Shown here: in pieces, positions 11,335-19,950 of the stretch
Numbering within the stretch: position 1 is the first letter of the stretch
Layout: every line of letters begins with the position of its first letter
Source: Francisella sp. SYW-9
GTDB lineage: Bacteria; Pseudomonadota; Gammaproteobacteria; Francisellales; Francisellaceae
Assembly (NCBI RefSeq): GCF_008711465.1
Contig: NZ_VXKQ01000007.1
Span: forward strand, 289,014 to 353,013
DNA: 64,000 nucleotides
Direction: 5' to 3'
Notes under the pieces: generated by a model
Told to the model about the DNA's origin: nothing
The model's database searches: none
What the model saw: only the letters and a program-made list of their open reading frames with translations
Made by a program: the position numbers and the translations under genes

Positions 11335-11365
11335 TTGTATCTTCTTTTACAAATACGGGTGAGTT

Positions 11366-12247
11366 ATGAAATTGAAATTTGATTTTTTTATTGGTGCATT
11401 AGTTACTATTATGTGGGGGTTCAATTTTTGTATTATTGAGCTAGGTCTTAAAGACTTAGATCCTTTTATTTTAATATTATTACGCTTCTTTTTTTGTTTT
11501 TTTCCTATTATTTTCTTTATTAGAAAACCTGAAGTCTCTTGGTTTGCAATTATCATTTATGGTGTTTTATTTGGTGCCGGCTTATGGTGGATGGTAAGTT
11601 TTGCTATATATGAGGGGCTATCTGTTGGTATCTCATCAGTTTTCCTACAGTTTGCAGTTTTTTTTACTATTATTTTAAGCTTTCTTATATTAAGTGAAAA
11701 AATCAGCAAATCACATATATTTGGAATGATTATTTCTTTAATAGGCTTATTAATAATAATTTTTAGTTCAAAAGAACATTCAACAATAGAGGGGATTCTT
11801 TTAGTTTTATCAGCTGCTCTTTCGTGGGCACTCTGTAACATTATTGTTAAAATTACAAAACCTTCAGATATGTTTGCATTTATTATCTGGTCAAGTTTGT
11901 TTTCCACTATAGCAGTCCTAATAATAACTATTATAGTGAAGGGTTATAATGTAATTTTGCTTATACCAAATGAAATAACTCTAAGATCTTCCTTTTCTGT
12001 TCTATTTCAATCATATATCACTACTATTCTAGGATATTACATTTGGAATAATTTAATGAAAAAACATCTAGCTAGCTCAATAGCTCCTTTGTCACTTTTA
12101 ACTCCTCCTGCAAGTATTATTTGTGCTTATATCTTCTTTGGAGATACTTTATCTATCAGCCAAATAGTTTCTGTTATTATAGTTATATTTGGTATATCTA
12201 TTTTTTTTAATTTACAACAAATATTATTACTAAGACCTAAGAAATAA
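11366..12247 (+). CDS. EamA/DMT-family transporter
   Basis: 293 aa with about ten hydrophobic segments arranged as two EamA repeats. Conserved drug/metabolite transporter features include the IMWGFNFCIIELGL start, PFILILLRFFFCFFP after helix 1, and the second-half SSIAPLSLLTPPASII block. The family includes amino-acid exporters such as RhtA. The ATG at 11366 has GGGTGAG upstream. The gene stands alone between a long leader and an eroded region. Substrate is unknown; a threonine- and leucine-rich leader ORF upstream hints at an amino acid. Confidence 0.82.
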   Translation: MKLKFDFFIGALVTIMWGFNFCIIELGLKDLDPFILILLRFFFCFFPIIFFIRKPEVSWFAIIIYGVLFGAGLWWMVSFAIYEGLSVGISSVFLQFAVFFTIILSFLILSEKISKSHIFGMIISLIGLLIIIFSSKEHSTIEGILLVLSAALSWALCNIIVKITKPSDMFAFIIWSSLFSTIAVLIITIIVKGYNVILLIPNEITLRSSFSVLFQSYITTILGYYIWNNLMKKHLASSIAPLSLLTPPASIICAYIFFGDTLSISQIVSVIIVIFGISIFFNLQQILLLRPKK

Positions 12248-12292
12248 TTACAACGGGGTAGAACATAAGTTCCAAGCTACCTCATTTAATAA

Positions 12293-12740
12293 ATAGAAAG
12301 TATAAGTTAAGCTATGTAAATACTTATCAAGTTGTTAAAAAGTCTCTCAACTATTCAAAGAAGTTTGTTTTTTTAGAACATCTACTTTTTTAAAAAAAAG
12401 TTATCTGAGATAACATTTGATTCTTTATATAAGCTTACTAGTAATGATGTGAGCCTAATTATTAGTGATTCTATAGCTTATAAAGAAAAACTTTTAGATT
12501 TCTTGTCTTTATTAAGATTATATCAAGTCACAAACTTATCATGGATTGGAGTCATAGGTGAAAATAAGTTTCAAGTAGCCACAAGCAATATTAATATTAA
12601 AACCTGATTAAACTATAAAATTAACAGTTTTAAAAAGTTAAAACATATTGTCATTAACAAGGCTTATATATTTACTTTCACTATAGAAAATGATCCTAGG
12701 GAAATTAAAACTTCTCTTAAGGTAATGTAACACTGTAAAG
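12293..12740 (+). pseudogene. eroded coding remnant, unrecognised
   Basis: This stretch between the DMT transporter and the LPMO gene reads as decayed coding sequence. One frame gives LSYVNTYQVVKKSLNYSKKF followed by VFLEHLLF, ending at a T6A8 run near 12386-12399. Directly after the run another frame continues with KLSEITFDSLYKLTSNDVSL and on to WIGVIGENKFQVAT, stopping at 12607. A further short piece (ENDPREIKTSLKVM) follows near 12689. A frameshift in the homopolymer run plus later stops would explain the pattern. I do not recognise the parent family, and no start codon is clear. Confidence 0.35.
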
Positions 12741-12817
12741 GAATAGCTATAATTTTCTGATATTGCATTAAATAGAAATTTACAAGATATTATTAGAGCT
12801 AGATTTGATACTGATTT

Positions 12818-14509
12818 TTATAACTTAATCCAAGCTTGATCACCATATATACCATCTGGTCTATAGGCAGGTACTGAACACCAATCTGTATATGGCCAGC
12901 CTTTACATTCATATATTGAGCTACCAACCTTAACTTTATCTCCAGCCTTATACTTAGTACCCGCAACATATTCACTAGTATCAGCAGAGGTTCCCGTAAG
13001 CCTGATCTTCATATCTTTCTGCCAAATTGGTGCTCCTTGAAGAACACTACCAATAATAAGGTCATACTCACCTGGTTGCAGATTATTAGCAGTTAATGAC
13101 AAGTCATATGTCTGCATAGGATCTATTTGTATATCTCTCTTATCGTATACTGCTTTGCCATTACTATCTTGCAATGTTACAAATACATTTGTTTTATCAG
13201 ATGCATGTGACATAATCTTCGCTGCTATATTTACTGAACCATTTGAGCTTAGATCATATTGATCTTCAAAGCCCATTAAATGAAGTTCATTTTTAAGATG
13301 ATGTGCTCCTTGATAATACTGGAAGCTAATATCACTATACGGCTTCGCTGCAACTTGATAAATACTAACAAGCTCATCATTTGGCACAACGTCACCATTA
13401 TTATCCTTAACTCCCGCCATAATGCTACCGTCAAGTTCTTGTGTGCTAATCTGATTAATTTTGGCAGTCATCTCTTTAATTAAATCATTTGCAGACATAC
13501 CTCGAGAAACTGTTACAAGATCATACTCTTTCATTACCCCATCTTTAGAGGCTTGTAAAATCACTCCGTCTCCTTCGCGAACATTATCTTCATTAATTGT
13601 GAAAGTATTCATTTTAATAGGAAAACGATCAGATGGATTTGTTTGCTCATGATCTCTAATATACTCCCATGGGCCCCATTGAGTAGCTCCTGGAACCTGA
13701 CCTGGGTTTACCCACCATTTGCTAGCATAAACCTTTCCTTCATAAATAACTTCTGTACCACGATCTGGATAGCTTTTATTTGGGTCATATTCTTGCAACC
13801 CACCTGTGCTACCTCCATTATCAGTACCTCCGTTATCAGTACCTCCGTTATCAGTACCTCCGTTATCAGTATCCCCACTTGGTAGTATAACTGTTCCAGC
13901 TGGATGTGCATCTGTAAAATCGACATCTATAACATTAAGGAAACTAGCTGCAGTATCTCCAACATTCCATTCAGCAGCAAGAACTTGATATCCTGTCCTT
14001 ACTGGCAAATCACAAGTCATGGTGAACTTACTATTAGCATCAGCTGGATGTGCATTGGTAAAATTAGGACTTGGATTATAGCAGTTTAATGATTGTGCCT
14101 CAAAATCACTTCTACTTAATGGCATGTTTGGATTCCAATCAGGTTTTGTTATCCAGACTCTAAATGATGCTGGAGAAACTGTCCAATGAGATGCTGTAAA
14201 ATGCCATCTGATTGTTGTCGGGCCAGACCTAACAACAGTTTTAGCCCACCTACTTGCTGTCTGCTCAGAAAGAGCTGCACTAAGTCCAGCTCCTCCGACT
14301 TGATCACCCATAGAACCATTTTCAAAACTGCCATCTACAACTTCAAATGACTGTGGTTCATAAAGAGATATATTACCACACCCTTGATTTACACGTTCAT
14401 TACATAAAAGAGGACGTCCTTTTGGTGTTTCAACATATGCATGCGAATACGCTTGTGAAGTAGCTAACAAAGCTAATCCTGTTAAGATTGTTATTTTTTT
14501 TAGTCTCAT
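12818..14509 (-). CDS. secreted chitin-active lytic polysaccharide monooxygenase (AA10) with chitin-binding domains
   Basis: 563 aa. The ATG at 14509 is chosen: AAGGAG lies 6 bases upstream and the protein then opens with a signal peptide ending QAYS before HAYVETPKGR. The exposed N-terminal His is the first ligand of the copper histidine brace; the second is in the FTASHWT region. The AA10 domain (about 23-210) is followed by a linker of DNGGT repeats, a CBM5/12-like module (YDPNKSYPDRG to WGPWEYI), a GbpA-like beta domain, and a final CBM5/12-like module (TKYKAGDKVKVGSSIYECKG). It should oxidatively cleave chitin outside the cell. Francisella CbpA-type proteins are the likely relatives. A paralog lies directly upstream. 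Confidence 0.88.
   Translation of the reverse strand: MRLKKITILTGLALLATSQAYSHAYVETPKGRPLLCNERVNQGCGNISLYEPQSFEVVDGSFENGSMGDQVGGAGLSAALSEQTASRWAKTVVRSGPTTIRWHFTASHWTVSPASFRVWITKPDWNPNMPLSRSDFEAQSLNCYNPSPNFTNAHPADANSKFTMTCDLPVRTGYQVLAAEWNVGDTAASFLNVIDVDFTDAHPAGTVILPSGDTDNGGTDNGGTDNGGTDNGGSTGGLQEYDPNKSYPDRGTEVIYEGKVYASKWWVNPGQVPGATQWGPWEYIRDHEQTNPSDRFPIKMNTFTINEDNVREGDGVILQASKDGVMKEYDLVTVSRGMSANDLIKEMTAKINQISTQELDGSIMAGVKDNNGDVVPNDELVSIYQVAAKPYSDISFQYYQGAHHLKNELHLMGFEDQYDLSSNGSVNIAAKIMSHASDKTNVFVTLQDSNGKAVYDKRDIQIDPMQTYDLSLTANNLQPGEYDLIIGSVLQGAPIWQKDMKIRLTGTSADTSEYVAGTKYKAGDKVKVGSSIYECKGWPYTDWCSVPAYRPDGIYGDQAWIKL
13811..13870. repeat. 15-bp tandem repeat x4 inside the LPMO linker
   Basis: Four head-to-tail copies of a 15-base unit (plus-strand form ACCTCCGTTATCAGT, the first copy with one change) encode the TDNGG linker repeats of the LPMO. 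The unit is a multiple of three, so copy-number change would alter linker length without breaking the frame. Confidence 0.9.
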
Positions 14510-14937
14510 GATAAGCTCCTTATCTAAATTTATCTCAAGAACTCTAACTTTAAACACCCACATTGTCATGCTACACCAATAACTCTATAAATAAAAATAT
14601 GCCAGAATATGACTATTTTGGATAACTTGGGAAGACATTTTTCTAATTCTTAATAAATGTTGAAGAATCATAAAAAAACTTTTTCAAGGTAAAATTAATC
14701 TAGACTTAACACTCACTTTTTTTGCAAAAAAAACTTGATTTAAAAAAAAAATCATCCGCCAACATATAAGAAAAAAATATAGATAACATTTTTCCTATAT
14801 TTTTTTTATATCAAAAATTCTCTATTTATCACAATAAGAAGTAAGCACTTACCTAGACTTGTTTAATATAAAAGAAAGATATTAAACAATAGATATGATA
14901 AAAATAGTAAATCAAACGCTAGAACTATAAAGAATTG
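14510..14937. other. intergenic region between the two LPMO genes
   Basis: Very AT-rich, with A and T tracts (for example T7GCA8 at 14717-14733) that may bend DNA. It should hold the promoter of the intact LPMO gene on the minus strand and the 3' end signal of the broken paralog, but no box or terminator is convincing. No ORF is supported. Confidence 0.5.
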
Positions 14938-15957
14938 CTATTTTTTAACTTCCTTAATTTTACAAGTTAAGTTATACATATCACCACCAACTTTATAAAC
15001 TACAGCTTTTGCATCACCACTAGGAAGAGGACACTTAACATAGTCTGATTTATTATTACCATGTGATGACGTGGCTTTACTCCAAGGTAAGATAGTTACC
15101 TGCTTGCCAGGATGCATACCCAATGGTGGTAATACTTTATGACGATATGCAGGTCTTAGAGAATCATTAGGGCCTACAACATAGTAAGGAGTATTTGATA
15201 CCAACTTAACAGCTACATTATCTAAATTAGCCGTATCACCACCACCATTACCAGCATTTGGATCAATAAGCTTAATCTTCATATCTTTCTGCCAAATATC
15301 AGCACCATCTATAAGACTAGAGATAATAAGATCATAATCTCCAGGTTTTAGATTATCAGCCGTTAATGATAAGTTATATGTATCCATCGGTGATATTTGA
15401 ATATCGTAGTTTTGATAAACTGCTTTACCACTACTATCTTGTAACACTACATGAACATTTGCCTTATCAGAACCGTGAGACATGATCTTCGCTGTTATAT
15501 TAACTGATCCATTTGAATTTAGATCATATTGATCTTTGAAGTCCATCAAATGAAGTTGATTTTGAACATGATTATTTCCTTGGATATATTGGAAGCTAAC
15601 ATCAGCATATGGTTTAGATGCTACTTGATAAATACTTACCATCTCATTATTAGGTACAACATTACCATTAGCATCTTTAACACCAGCTATAATATTGCCT
15701 CCAAGCTCTTGAGAGCTAATCTCATTAATCTTTGTAGTCACCTGTCTGATTAGATCAGTTCTAGTCATGCCATTAGAAACTGTTACAAGATCATAACTTG
15801 TCAATACTCCATCTTTAGATGTTTCTAATACCACTCTATCTCCAGTACGAACTCCTTCTTCACTAATTGTGAAAGTGTTCATATTAATTGGGAACCTATC
15901 ATTTGGTGTTGGCGTACCACCGTCGTGATCTCTTACACGCTCCCATGAGCTAGCCAT
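14938..15957 (-). CDS. C-terminal fragment of the broken LPMO paralog (GbpA-like domain)
   Basis: 339 codons from an internal ATG with no signal peptide, so as a separate protein it would stay in the cytoplasm. Residues about 20-230 match the middle domain of the intact paralog (NDRFPINMNTFTISEEGVRT, QNQLHLMDFKDQYDLNSNGS). After a GNGGGD linker comes a terminal domain of about 95 residues (VAVKLVSNTPYYVVG onward) that does not resemble the CBM5/12 end of the paralog. Probably not expressed independently. Confidence 0.45.
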   Translation of the reverse strand: MASSWERVRDHDGGTPTPNDRFPINMNTFTISEEGVRTGDRVVLETSKDGVLTSYDLVTVSNGMTRTDLIRQVTTKINEISSQELGGNIIAGVKDANGNVVPNNEMVSIYQVASKPYADVSFQYIQGNNHVQNQLHLMDFKDQYDLNSNGSVNITAKIMSHGSDKANVHVVLQDSSGKAVYQNYDIQISPMDTYNLSLTADNLKPGDYDLIISSLIDGADIWQKDMKIKLIDPNAGNGGGDTANLDNVAVKLVSNTPYYVVGPNDSLRPAYRHKVLPPLGMHPGKQVTILPWSKATSSHGNNKSDYVKCPLPSGDAKAVVYKVGGDMYNLTCKIKEVKK

Positions 15958-16628
15958 ATCAGGAGGTGTTCCTTGACTCCACCATTAGAATCATCGCCAG
16001 GTTGTATTACAGTACCGACAGGATAATCATTAGTAAAATCAACATCTATAACATTGAAGAAACTCATAGAGGTATCACCAACATCCCATTCAGCAGCTAT
16101 AACTTGATAGCCTGTTCTTTGTGGTAAGTCACAAGTAATTGTAAATTTGTCTCTACCATCATTAGGAAAACTATTTACAAAATTAGGAATAGGATTGTAA
16201 CAATTTAATGGTTGAGATTCAAAATCCTCTCTAGTTAAAGGCTTGTTTGGATCCCAATCTGGTTTCGTTATCCAAAATTTAAATGATGTTGGAGAGGTCG
16301 TCCAGTGTGCTGCAGCAAAATGCCATCTAAAAGTTGTAGGGCCAGACCTAACAACTGTTTTTGCCCATCTACTTGCTGTCTGTTCTGCTAAATCTGGACC
16401 AAGACCTCCACTACCAACTTCATTACCCATAGAACCGGATTCAAAATTACCATCTCCTACCTCAAATGATTGAGGCTCATATAACGACCTAACATCACAT
16501 CCATCATTCACCTTATCTCTACAAAGAGCAGGACGCCCTTTTGGTGTATCAACATATGCATGTGAATATGCTTCAGAACTAACAAATAAAGCTAGTCCAG
16601 TTAATAATGCTATTTTTTTAAATTTCAT
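15933..16628 (-). CDS. LPMO catalytic domain, truncated product of the broken paralog
   Basis: 231 aa reading frame. The signal peptide ends EAYS before HAYVDTPKGRPALC, so the histidine-brace N-terminus is intact. The second His region (FAAAHWTTSP) and the rest of the AA10 domain are also present, up to the linker VIQPGDDSNGG, followed by 14 out-of-frame residues. A ribosome-binding site AAGGAG precedes the ATG. As single-domain AA10 enzymes exist, this shortened protein could still be secreted and active, though without its chitin-binding modules. That is inference. Confidence 0.6.
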   Translation of the reverse strand: MKFKKIALLTGLALFVSSEAYSHAYVDTPKGRPALCRDKVNDGCDVRSLYEPQSFEVGDGNFESGSMGNEVGSGGLGPDLAEQTASRWAKTVVRSGPTTFRWHFAAAHWTTSPTSFKFWITKPDWDPNKPLTREDFESQPLNCYNPIPNFVNSFPNDGRDKFTITCDLPQRTGYQVIAAEWDVGDTSMSFFNVIDVDFTNDYPVGTVIQPGDDSNGGVKEHLLIWLAHGSV

Positions 16629-17033
16629 TGATATGCTCCTTACCTATATTATTCAAACAACTCAGGTTCAATCCCTGCACCTTCAGTATTACATAAACAA
16701 AAATAAGAATAAAAAGCAGTGAAAAAATAATATATTTTTAATAATTCATAAAGATTACCTTAAAGTACTCCGTAAAATATACGTTAATCAATTTTAGTCT
16801 TCTTATCTATATTTAATGTTGTTTTAATAAAGATAACTCTGTTATAAAAACATATTGACATTCCAACTTTTAACAACGGTGATAAATAAGAAAATATTAT
16901 TAACATATATATTTTAATATTTTTTTTATATTAATTTTGATAGTACATTTCGATAAATTAATTGCTAATTAATATCCAATTTACTTATAAATACTGATAA
17001 TCTAAATAGAAAGTTAATAATTTTTTTCTACAA
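16629..17033. other. intergenic region between divergent LPMO paralog and YfcC-family gene
   Basis: About 400 bp of AT-rich sequence that must hold promoters for both directions. AAGGAG for the LPMO paralog lies at its left end. No ARG-box-like palindrome, RNA or ORF is seen. Confidence 0.5.
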
Positions 17034-18545
17034 ATGAAAAATACCAAAAAAATCCAAATGCCTGATACATTAGTAATTCTATTTTGTATCGCAATACTTG
17101 TGGCTATTGCTAGCTACTTTATTCCCGTAGGTAAATTTAATGTAAAAAATGTTCAGTATACTTCTGATGGACAAACTCATTCAAGAAGTGTACTTATTGC
17201 AGATAGTTTTAAATTCAAATTAGACTCTAAGGGTACTCCAGAAGCTAATCCTGTAAAAATATTTGCCAAAGATAGTTCTGAGAACAGAGGTTTTACAAGC
17301 TTTATCTATGATGGTATGACATCCGGTTCTAAAGATGGAGGTGCTGTTGCTATAATTGCCTTCTTACTGATAATTGGTGGCTCATTTGGTATATTACTTA
17401 GAACAAAAGTAATTGATCAGTCAATACTACGTGTAGTAAACAAATTCCAAAATAATAAAATAGTTCTACTGCCAGCTTTATGCTTTATTTTCTCATTAGG
17501 TGGAGCAGTATTCGGTATGGGAGAGGAAACTATACCCTTTATAATGCTACTAGTTCCAATTTTTGTACTTATAGGTTTTGATGCTTTTACATGCGTAGTA
17601 GTAATATATTTAGCCACTCAAATAGGATTTGCAACATCTTGGATGAATCCTTTCTCTGTAAGTATTGCTCAAGGTATAGCTCAAGTTCCGATATTATCTG
17701 GAAGTATATTTAGAATAATCATGTGGTTAATATTTACTTCATCAATAACTATTTTTGCTATTATCCATGCTTTAAGAATACAGAAAAATCCAAAGTTATC
17801 TCCAATGTATGAACATGATAACTTATATAGAAACTCTGATGAGCACTCCTTAGAGTTAACACAAAAGATGTGTATTTATTCTTGGTTAATACTAGCAAGC
17901 TTAGTAATAACTATAGTTTGGTTAGTCTATGGTGTTGTTAAATTTGGCTATTATTTACCAGAAATTGCTACACTATTTACTATATTGGGTCTTGTAACAG
18001 GATTTTTTGCAATAGTTGGTAAAGTAAATGGCATGACTCTAAATACAATACTAGATGCATTTAAAGATGGAGCAAAAGCCTTACTACCGGTTTGTTTAAT
18101 TATTAGTTTTGCCTATGGTTTGATTTATCTAATGGGCGGTTCAAACCCTGAACATTACACTATGCTAAACTCTATTCTCCACTATGCTTCAGAGAGTCTA
18201 TCTGGCACTAACCATTATGTCTCAGCATTAGGAATGTTCTACTTCCAATCTATCTTTAACTTTTTTGTAACTTCTGGATCTGGACAAGCCGCTTTGACAA
18301 TGCCAATTATGTCACCTCTAGCAGATTTAACCGGTATAAGCAGACAAATAGCAGTCTTAGCATTTCAGCTTGGAGATGGATGGACACATTGTTTAATGCC
18401 AACATCTGCGACTTTAATGGCTGTATTAGGTGCAGCAAGAGTACCTTATGGGCTATGGTTGAAATTTATTTTCAAATTTTACCTATACCTTATGATTCTA
18501 AGTTCAATTATGATAGCTCTTGCTGTCTATATTGGTTATAACTAA
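17034..18545 (+). CDS. YfcC-family permease (DcuC/ArcD-like superfamily)
   Basis: 503 aa with about 12 hydrophobic segments. The start MPDTLVILFCIAILVAIASY and the central block GMGEETIPFIMLLVPIFVLI are typical of the YfcC family, as is the late NFFVTSGSGQAALTMPIMSP motif. Members are thought to move small organic or amino acids across the inner membrane. It lies 147 bp upstream of argG in the same direction, but an ARG box and a promoter lie in between, so it is probably separately transcribed. An arginine or ornithine substrate is possible from context only. The ribosome-binding site is weak. Confidence 0.8.
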   Translation: MKNTKKIQMPDTLVILFCIAILVAIASYFIPVGKFNVKNVQYTSDGQTHSRSVLIADSFKFKLDSKGTPEANPVKIFAKDSSENRGFTSFIYDGMTSGSKDGGAVAIIAFLLIIGGSFGILLRTKVIDQSILRVVNKFQNNKIVLLPALCFIFSLGGAVFGMGEETIPFIMLLVPIFVLIGFDAFTCVVVIYLATQIGFATSWMNPFSVSIAQGIAQVPILSGSIFRIIMWLIFTSSITIFAIIHALRIQKNPKLSPMYEHDNLYRNSDEHSLELTQKMCIYSWLILASLVITIVWLVYGVVKFGYYLPEIATLFTILGLVTGFFAIVGKVNGMTLNTILDAFKDGAKALLPVCLIISFAYGLIYLMGGSNPEHYTMLNSILHYASESLSGTNHYVSALGMFYFQSIFNFFVTSGSGQAALTMPIMSPLADLTGISRQIAVLAFQLGDGWTHCLMPTSATLMAVLGAARVPYGLWLKFIFKFYLYLMILSSIMIALAVYIGYN

Positions 18546-18605
18546 TCTTTGATCAAAAGCATTCTGATATTTAAGAACTCGCACTTGCTACCAATTCAAC
18601 ACAAT

Positions 18606-18623
18606 TGTGAATAATTATTCACA
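18606..18623. promoter_or_regulatory. ARG box (ArgR operator) upstream of argG
   Basis: TGTGAATAATTATTCACA is a perfect 18-bp palindrome and matches the enteric ArgR consensus (WNTGAATWWWWATTCANW) at every fixed position. It lies just upstream of a likely argG promoter (TTGTCA at 18632-18637, TAAAAT at 18654-18659, 16-bp spacer), so a bound repressor would block transcription of argGH. Confidence 0.85.
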
Positions 18624-18691
18624 TTAAATATTTGTCATCATATTATTTTCTGATAAAATGAATAAAAATTCAAAATAAGAAAGAGTGATAC

Positions 18692-19948
18692 ATGTCTGAA
18701 AAATATCAAAAAGTTGCAAGCCATGAAGCAAAAAAAGGAGACTTCAAACGTTGTCTTTTACTTTATTCTGGTGGCTTAGATACATCTGTAATGCTTAAAT
18801 GGATCCAAGAAGAATATGATGTTGAAGTTATTGCGTTAACCATAGATATTGGCCAAGTTGCGGATAACCTAGAACAAATAAAGCAAAAAGCCATCGATTT
18901 AGGGGCTATAGATGCTGTAGTATACGATGCCAAAACTCGTTTTGCAGATGAAGTTATAAGCAAAGCTATCAAAGCAAATGCTGATTACCAAGGAGGCTAT
19001 GCTCTTTCTACTCCTTTAGGTAGAGTTATTATCTCAGAGATAGCTATTGAGGTTGCTAAAAAATATAACTGCCAAGTTGTTGCTCATGGTTGTACAGGCA
19101 AAGGTAATGACCAAGTTCGTTTTGAAAGCTATCTAACTACATTAGATGAGAATATAAAAACAATCGCTCCAGTAAGAGAATGGGGAATGGGAAGAGAACA
19201 AGAGCTAGAATATGCAGAGAAACATAATATCCCAGTTAAGCAACAGAAAAGTAAACCCTACTCTTACGATGAGAATATGTGGGGCAATACTGCAGAAGGT
19301 GGTGAAATAGAACACTCAAACCTTATTGCTCCTAAAGAAGCTATCTTACAGTGGTGCAAAACTCCTGAAAACGCTCTCGATAAGCCACAAAACATTAACC
19401 TAGAATTTGTCGAAGGTATACCTGTAAAACTAGATGATGAATCAATGCCTTTAGCTAAGCTAATAATGCAATGTAATAAAATAGGTGGCGAACATGGTGT
19501 TGGAGTGTTTAATCTTATTGAAGATAGATTGATCGGTCTAAAAGTTAGAGGTATCTATGAAAACCCAGGTGCTAGCATTATTATAGCCGCCCACAAAAAA
19601 CTAGAACAACTTGTCTCTACTCGCCAAGAGAATGAGTTAAAGACATTTATGGATAACAAATGGGCTTATCTTGCTTATGCCGCTGAATGGTACAATCCTG
19701 TGATGAATAATATTCTTGCATTTATCGAAGAACAAAATAAAAAAGTAACAGGAAAAGTGACTGTATCATTATATAGAGGTAATATAGAAGTAGTAGCAGT
19801 CGAATCACCTTTTTCTATGCTTAAACCCGAGTTAGCAACTTTTGAAGCTGGTGGAGATTTATTTAACCATAATGCTTCAGCTGGGTTTATAGAGCTACAT
19901 AGTCTAGCTCAGCGTACAGCATATTCAATAATGAAAAATAAGAAATAA
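18692..19948 (+). CDS. argG: argininosuccinate synthase
   Basis: 418 aa. Condenses citrulline and aspartate with ATP, next-to-last step of arginine synthesis. The N-type PP-loop LLLYSGGLDTSVMLKW (about 23-38), the GCTGKGNDQVRFE block and the RGIYENPGA motif are diagnostic. GAAAGAGTG precedes the ATG. It ends 2 bp before argH, so the two are translated as a pair, under the ARG box at 18606-18623. Confidence 0.95.
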   Translation: MSEKYQKVASHEAKKGDFKRCLLLYSGGLDTSVMLKWIQEEYDVEVIALTIDIGQVADNLEQIKQKAIDLGAIDAVVYDAKTRFADEVISKAIKANADYQGGYALSTPLGRVIISEIAIEVAKKYNCQVVAHGCTGKGNDQVRFESYLTTLDENIKTIAPVREWGMGREQELEYAEKHNIPVKQQKSKPYSYDENMWGNTAEGGEIEHSNLIAPKEAILQWCKTPENALDKPQNINLEFVEGIPVKLDDESMPLAKLIMQCNKIGGEHGVGVFNLIEDRLIGLKVRGIYENPGASIIIAAHKKLEQLVSTRQENELKTFMDNKWAYLAYAAEWYNPVMNNILAFIEEQNKKVTGKVTVSLYRGNIEVVAVESPFSMLKPELATFEAGGDLFNHNASAGFIELHSLAQRTAYSIMKNKK

Positions 19949-19950
19949 TT

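Larger units (their letters stand above)
14938..16628 (-). pseudogene. second LPMO (AA10) gene, broken by an internal deletion with frameshift
   Basis: The full span is a paralog of the LPMO at 12818-14509. The upstream part (to 15933) encodes signal peptide, AA10 domain and the beginning of the linker; the downstream part (from 15957) encodes the GbpA-like domain in another frame. At the junction the text AATGGTGGA (15978-15986) reads NGG in the upstream frame (linker) and WW in the downstream frame, where WSQGTPPD follows. In the intact paralog NGG and KWW are about 30 residues apart. A deletion between two AATGGTGGA copies would remove most of the first CBM and shift the frame. The C-terminal domain differs from that of the paralog. 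Confidence 0.8.

Noticed and set aside
13643..13988. Plus- and minus-strand repeat frames (PPLSV, VISTS, LITEV) in the LPMO linker
   Set aside because: These are other-frame readings of the 15-bp tandem repeat, not separate repeat proteins.
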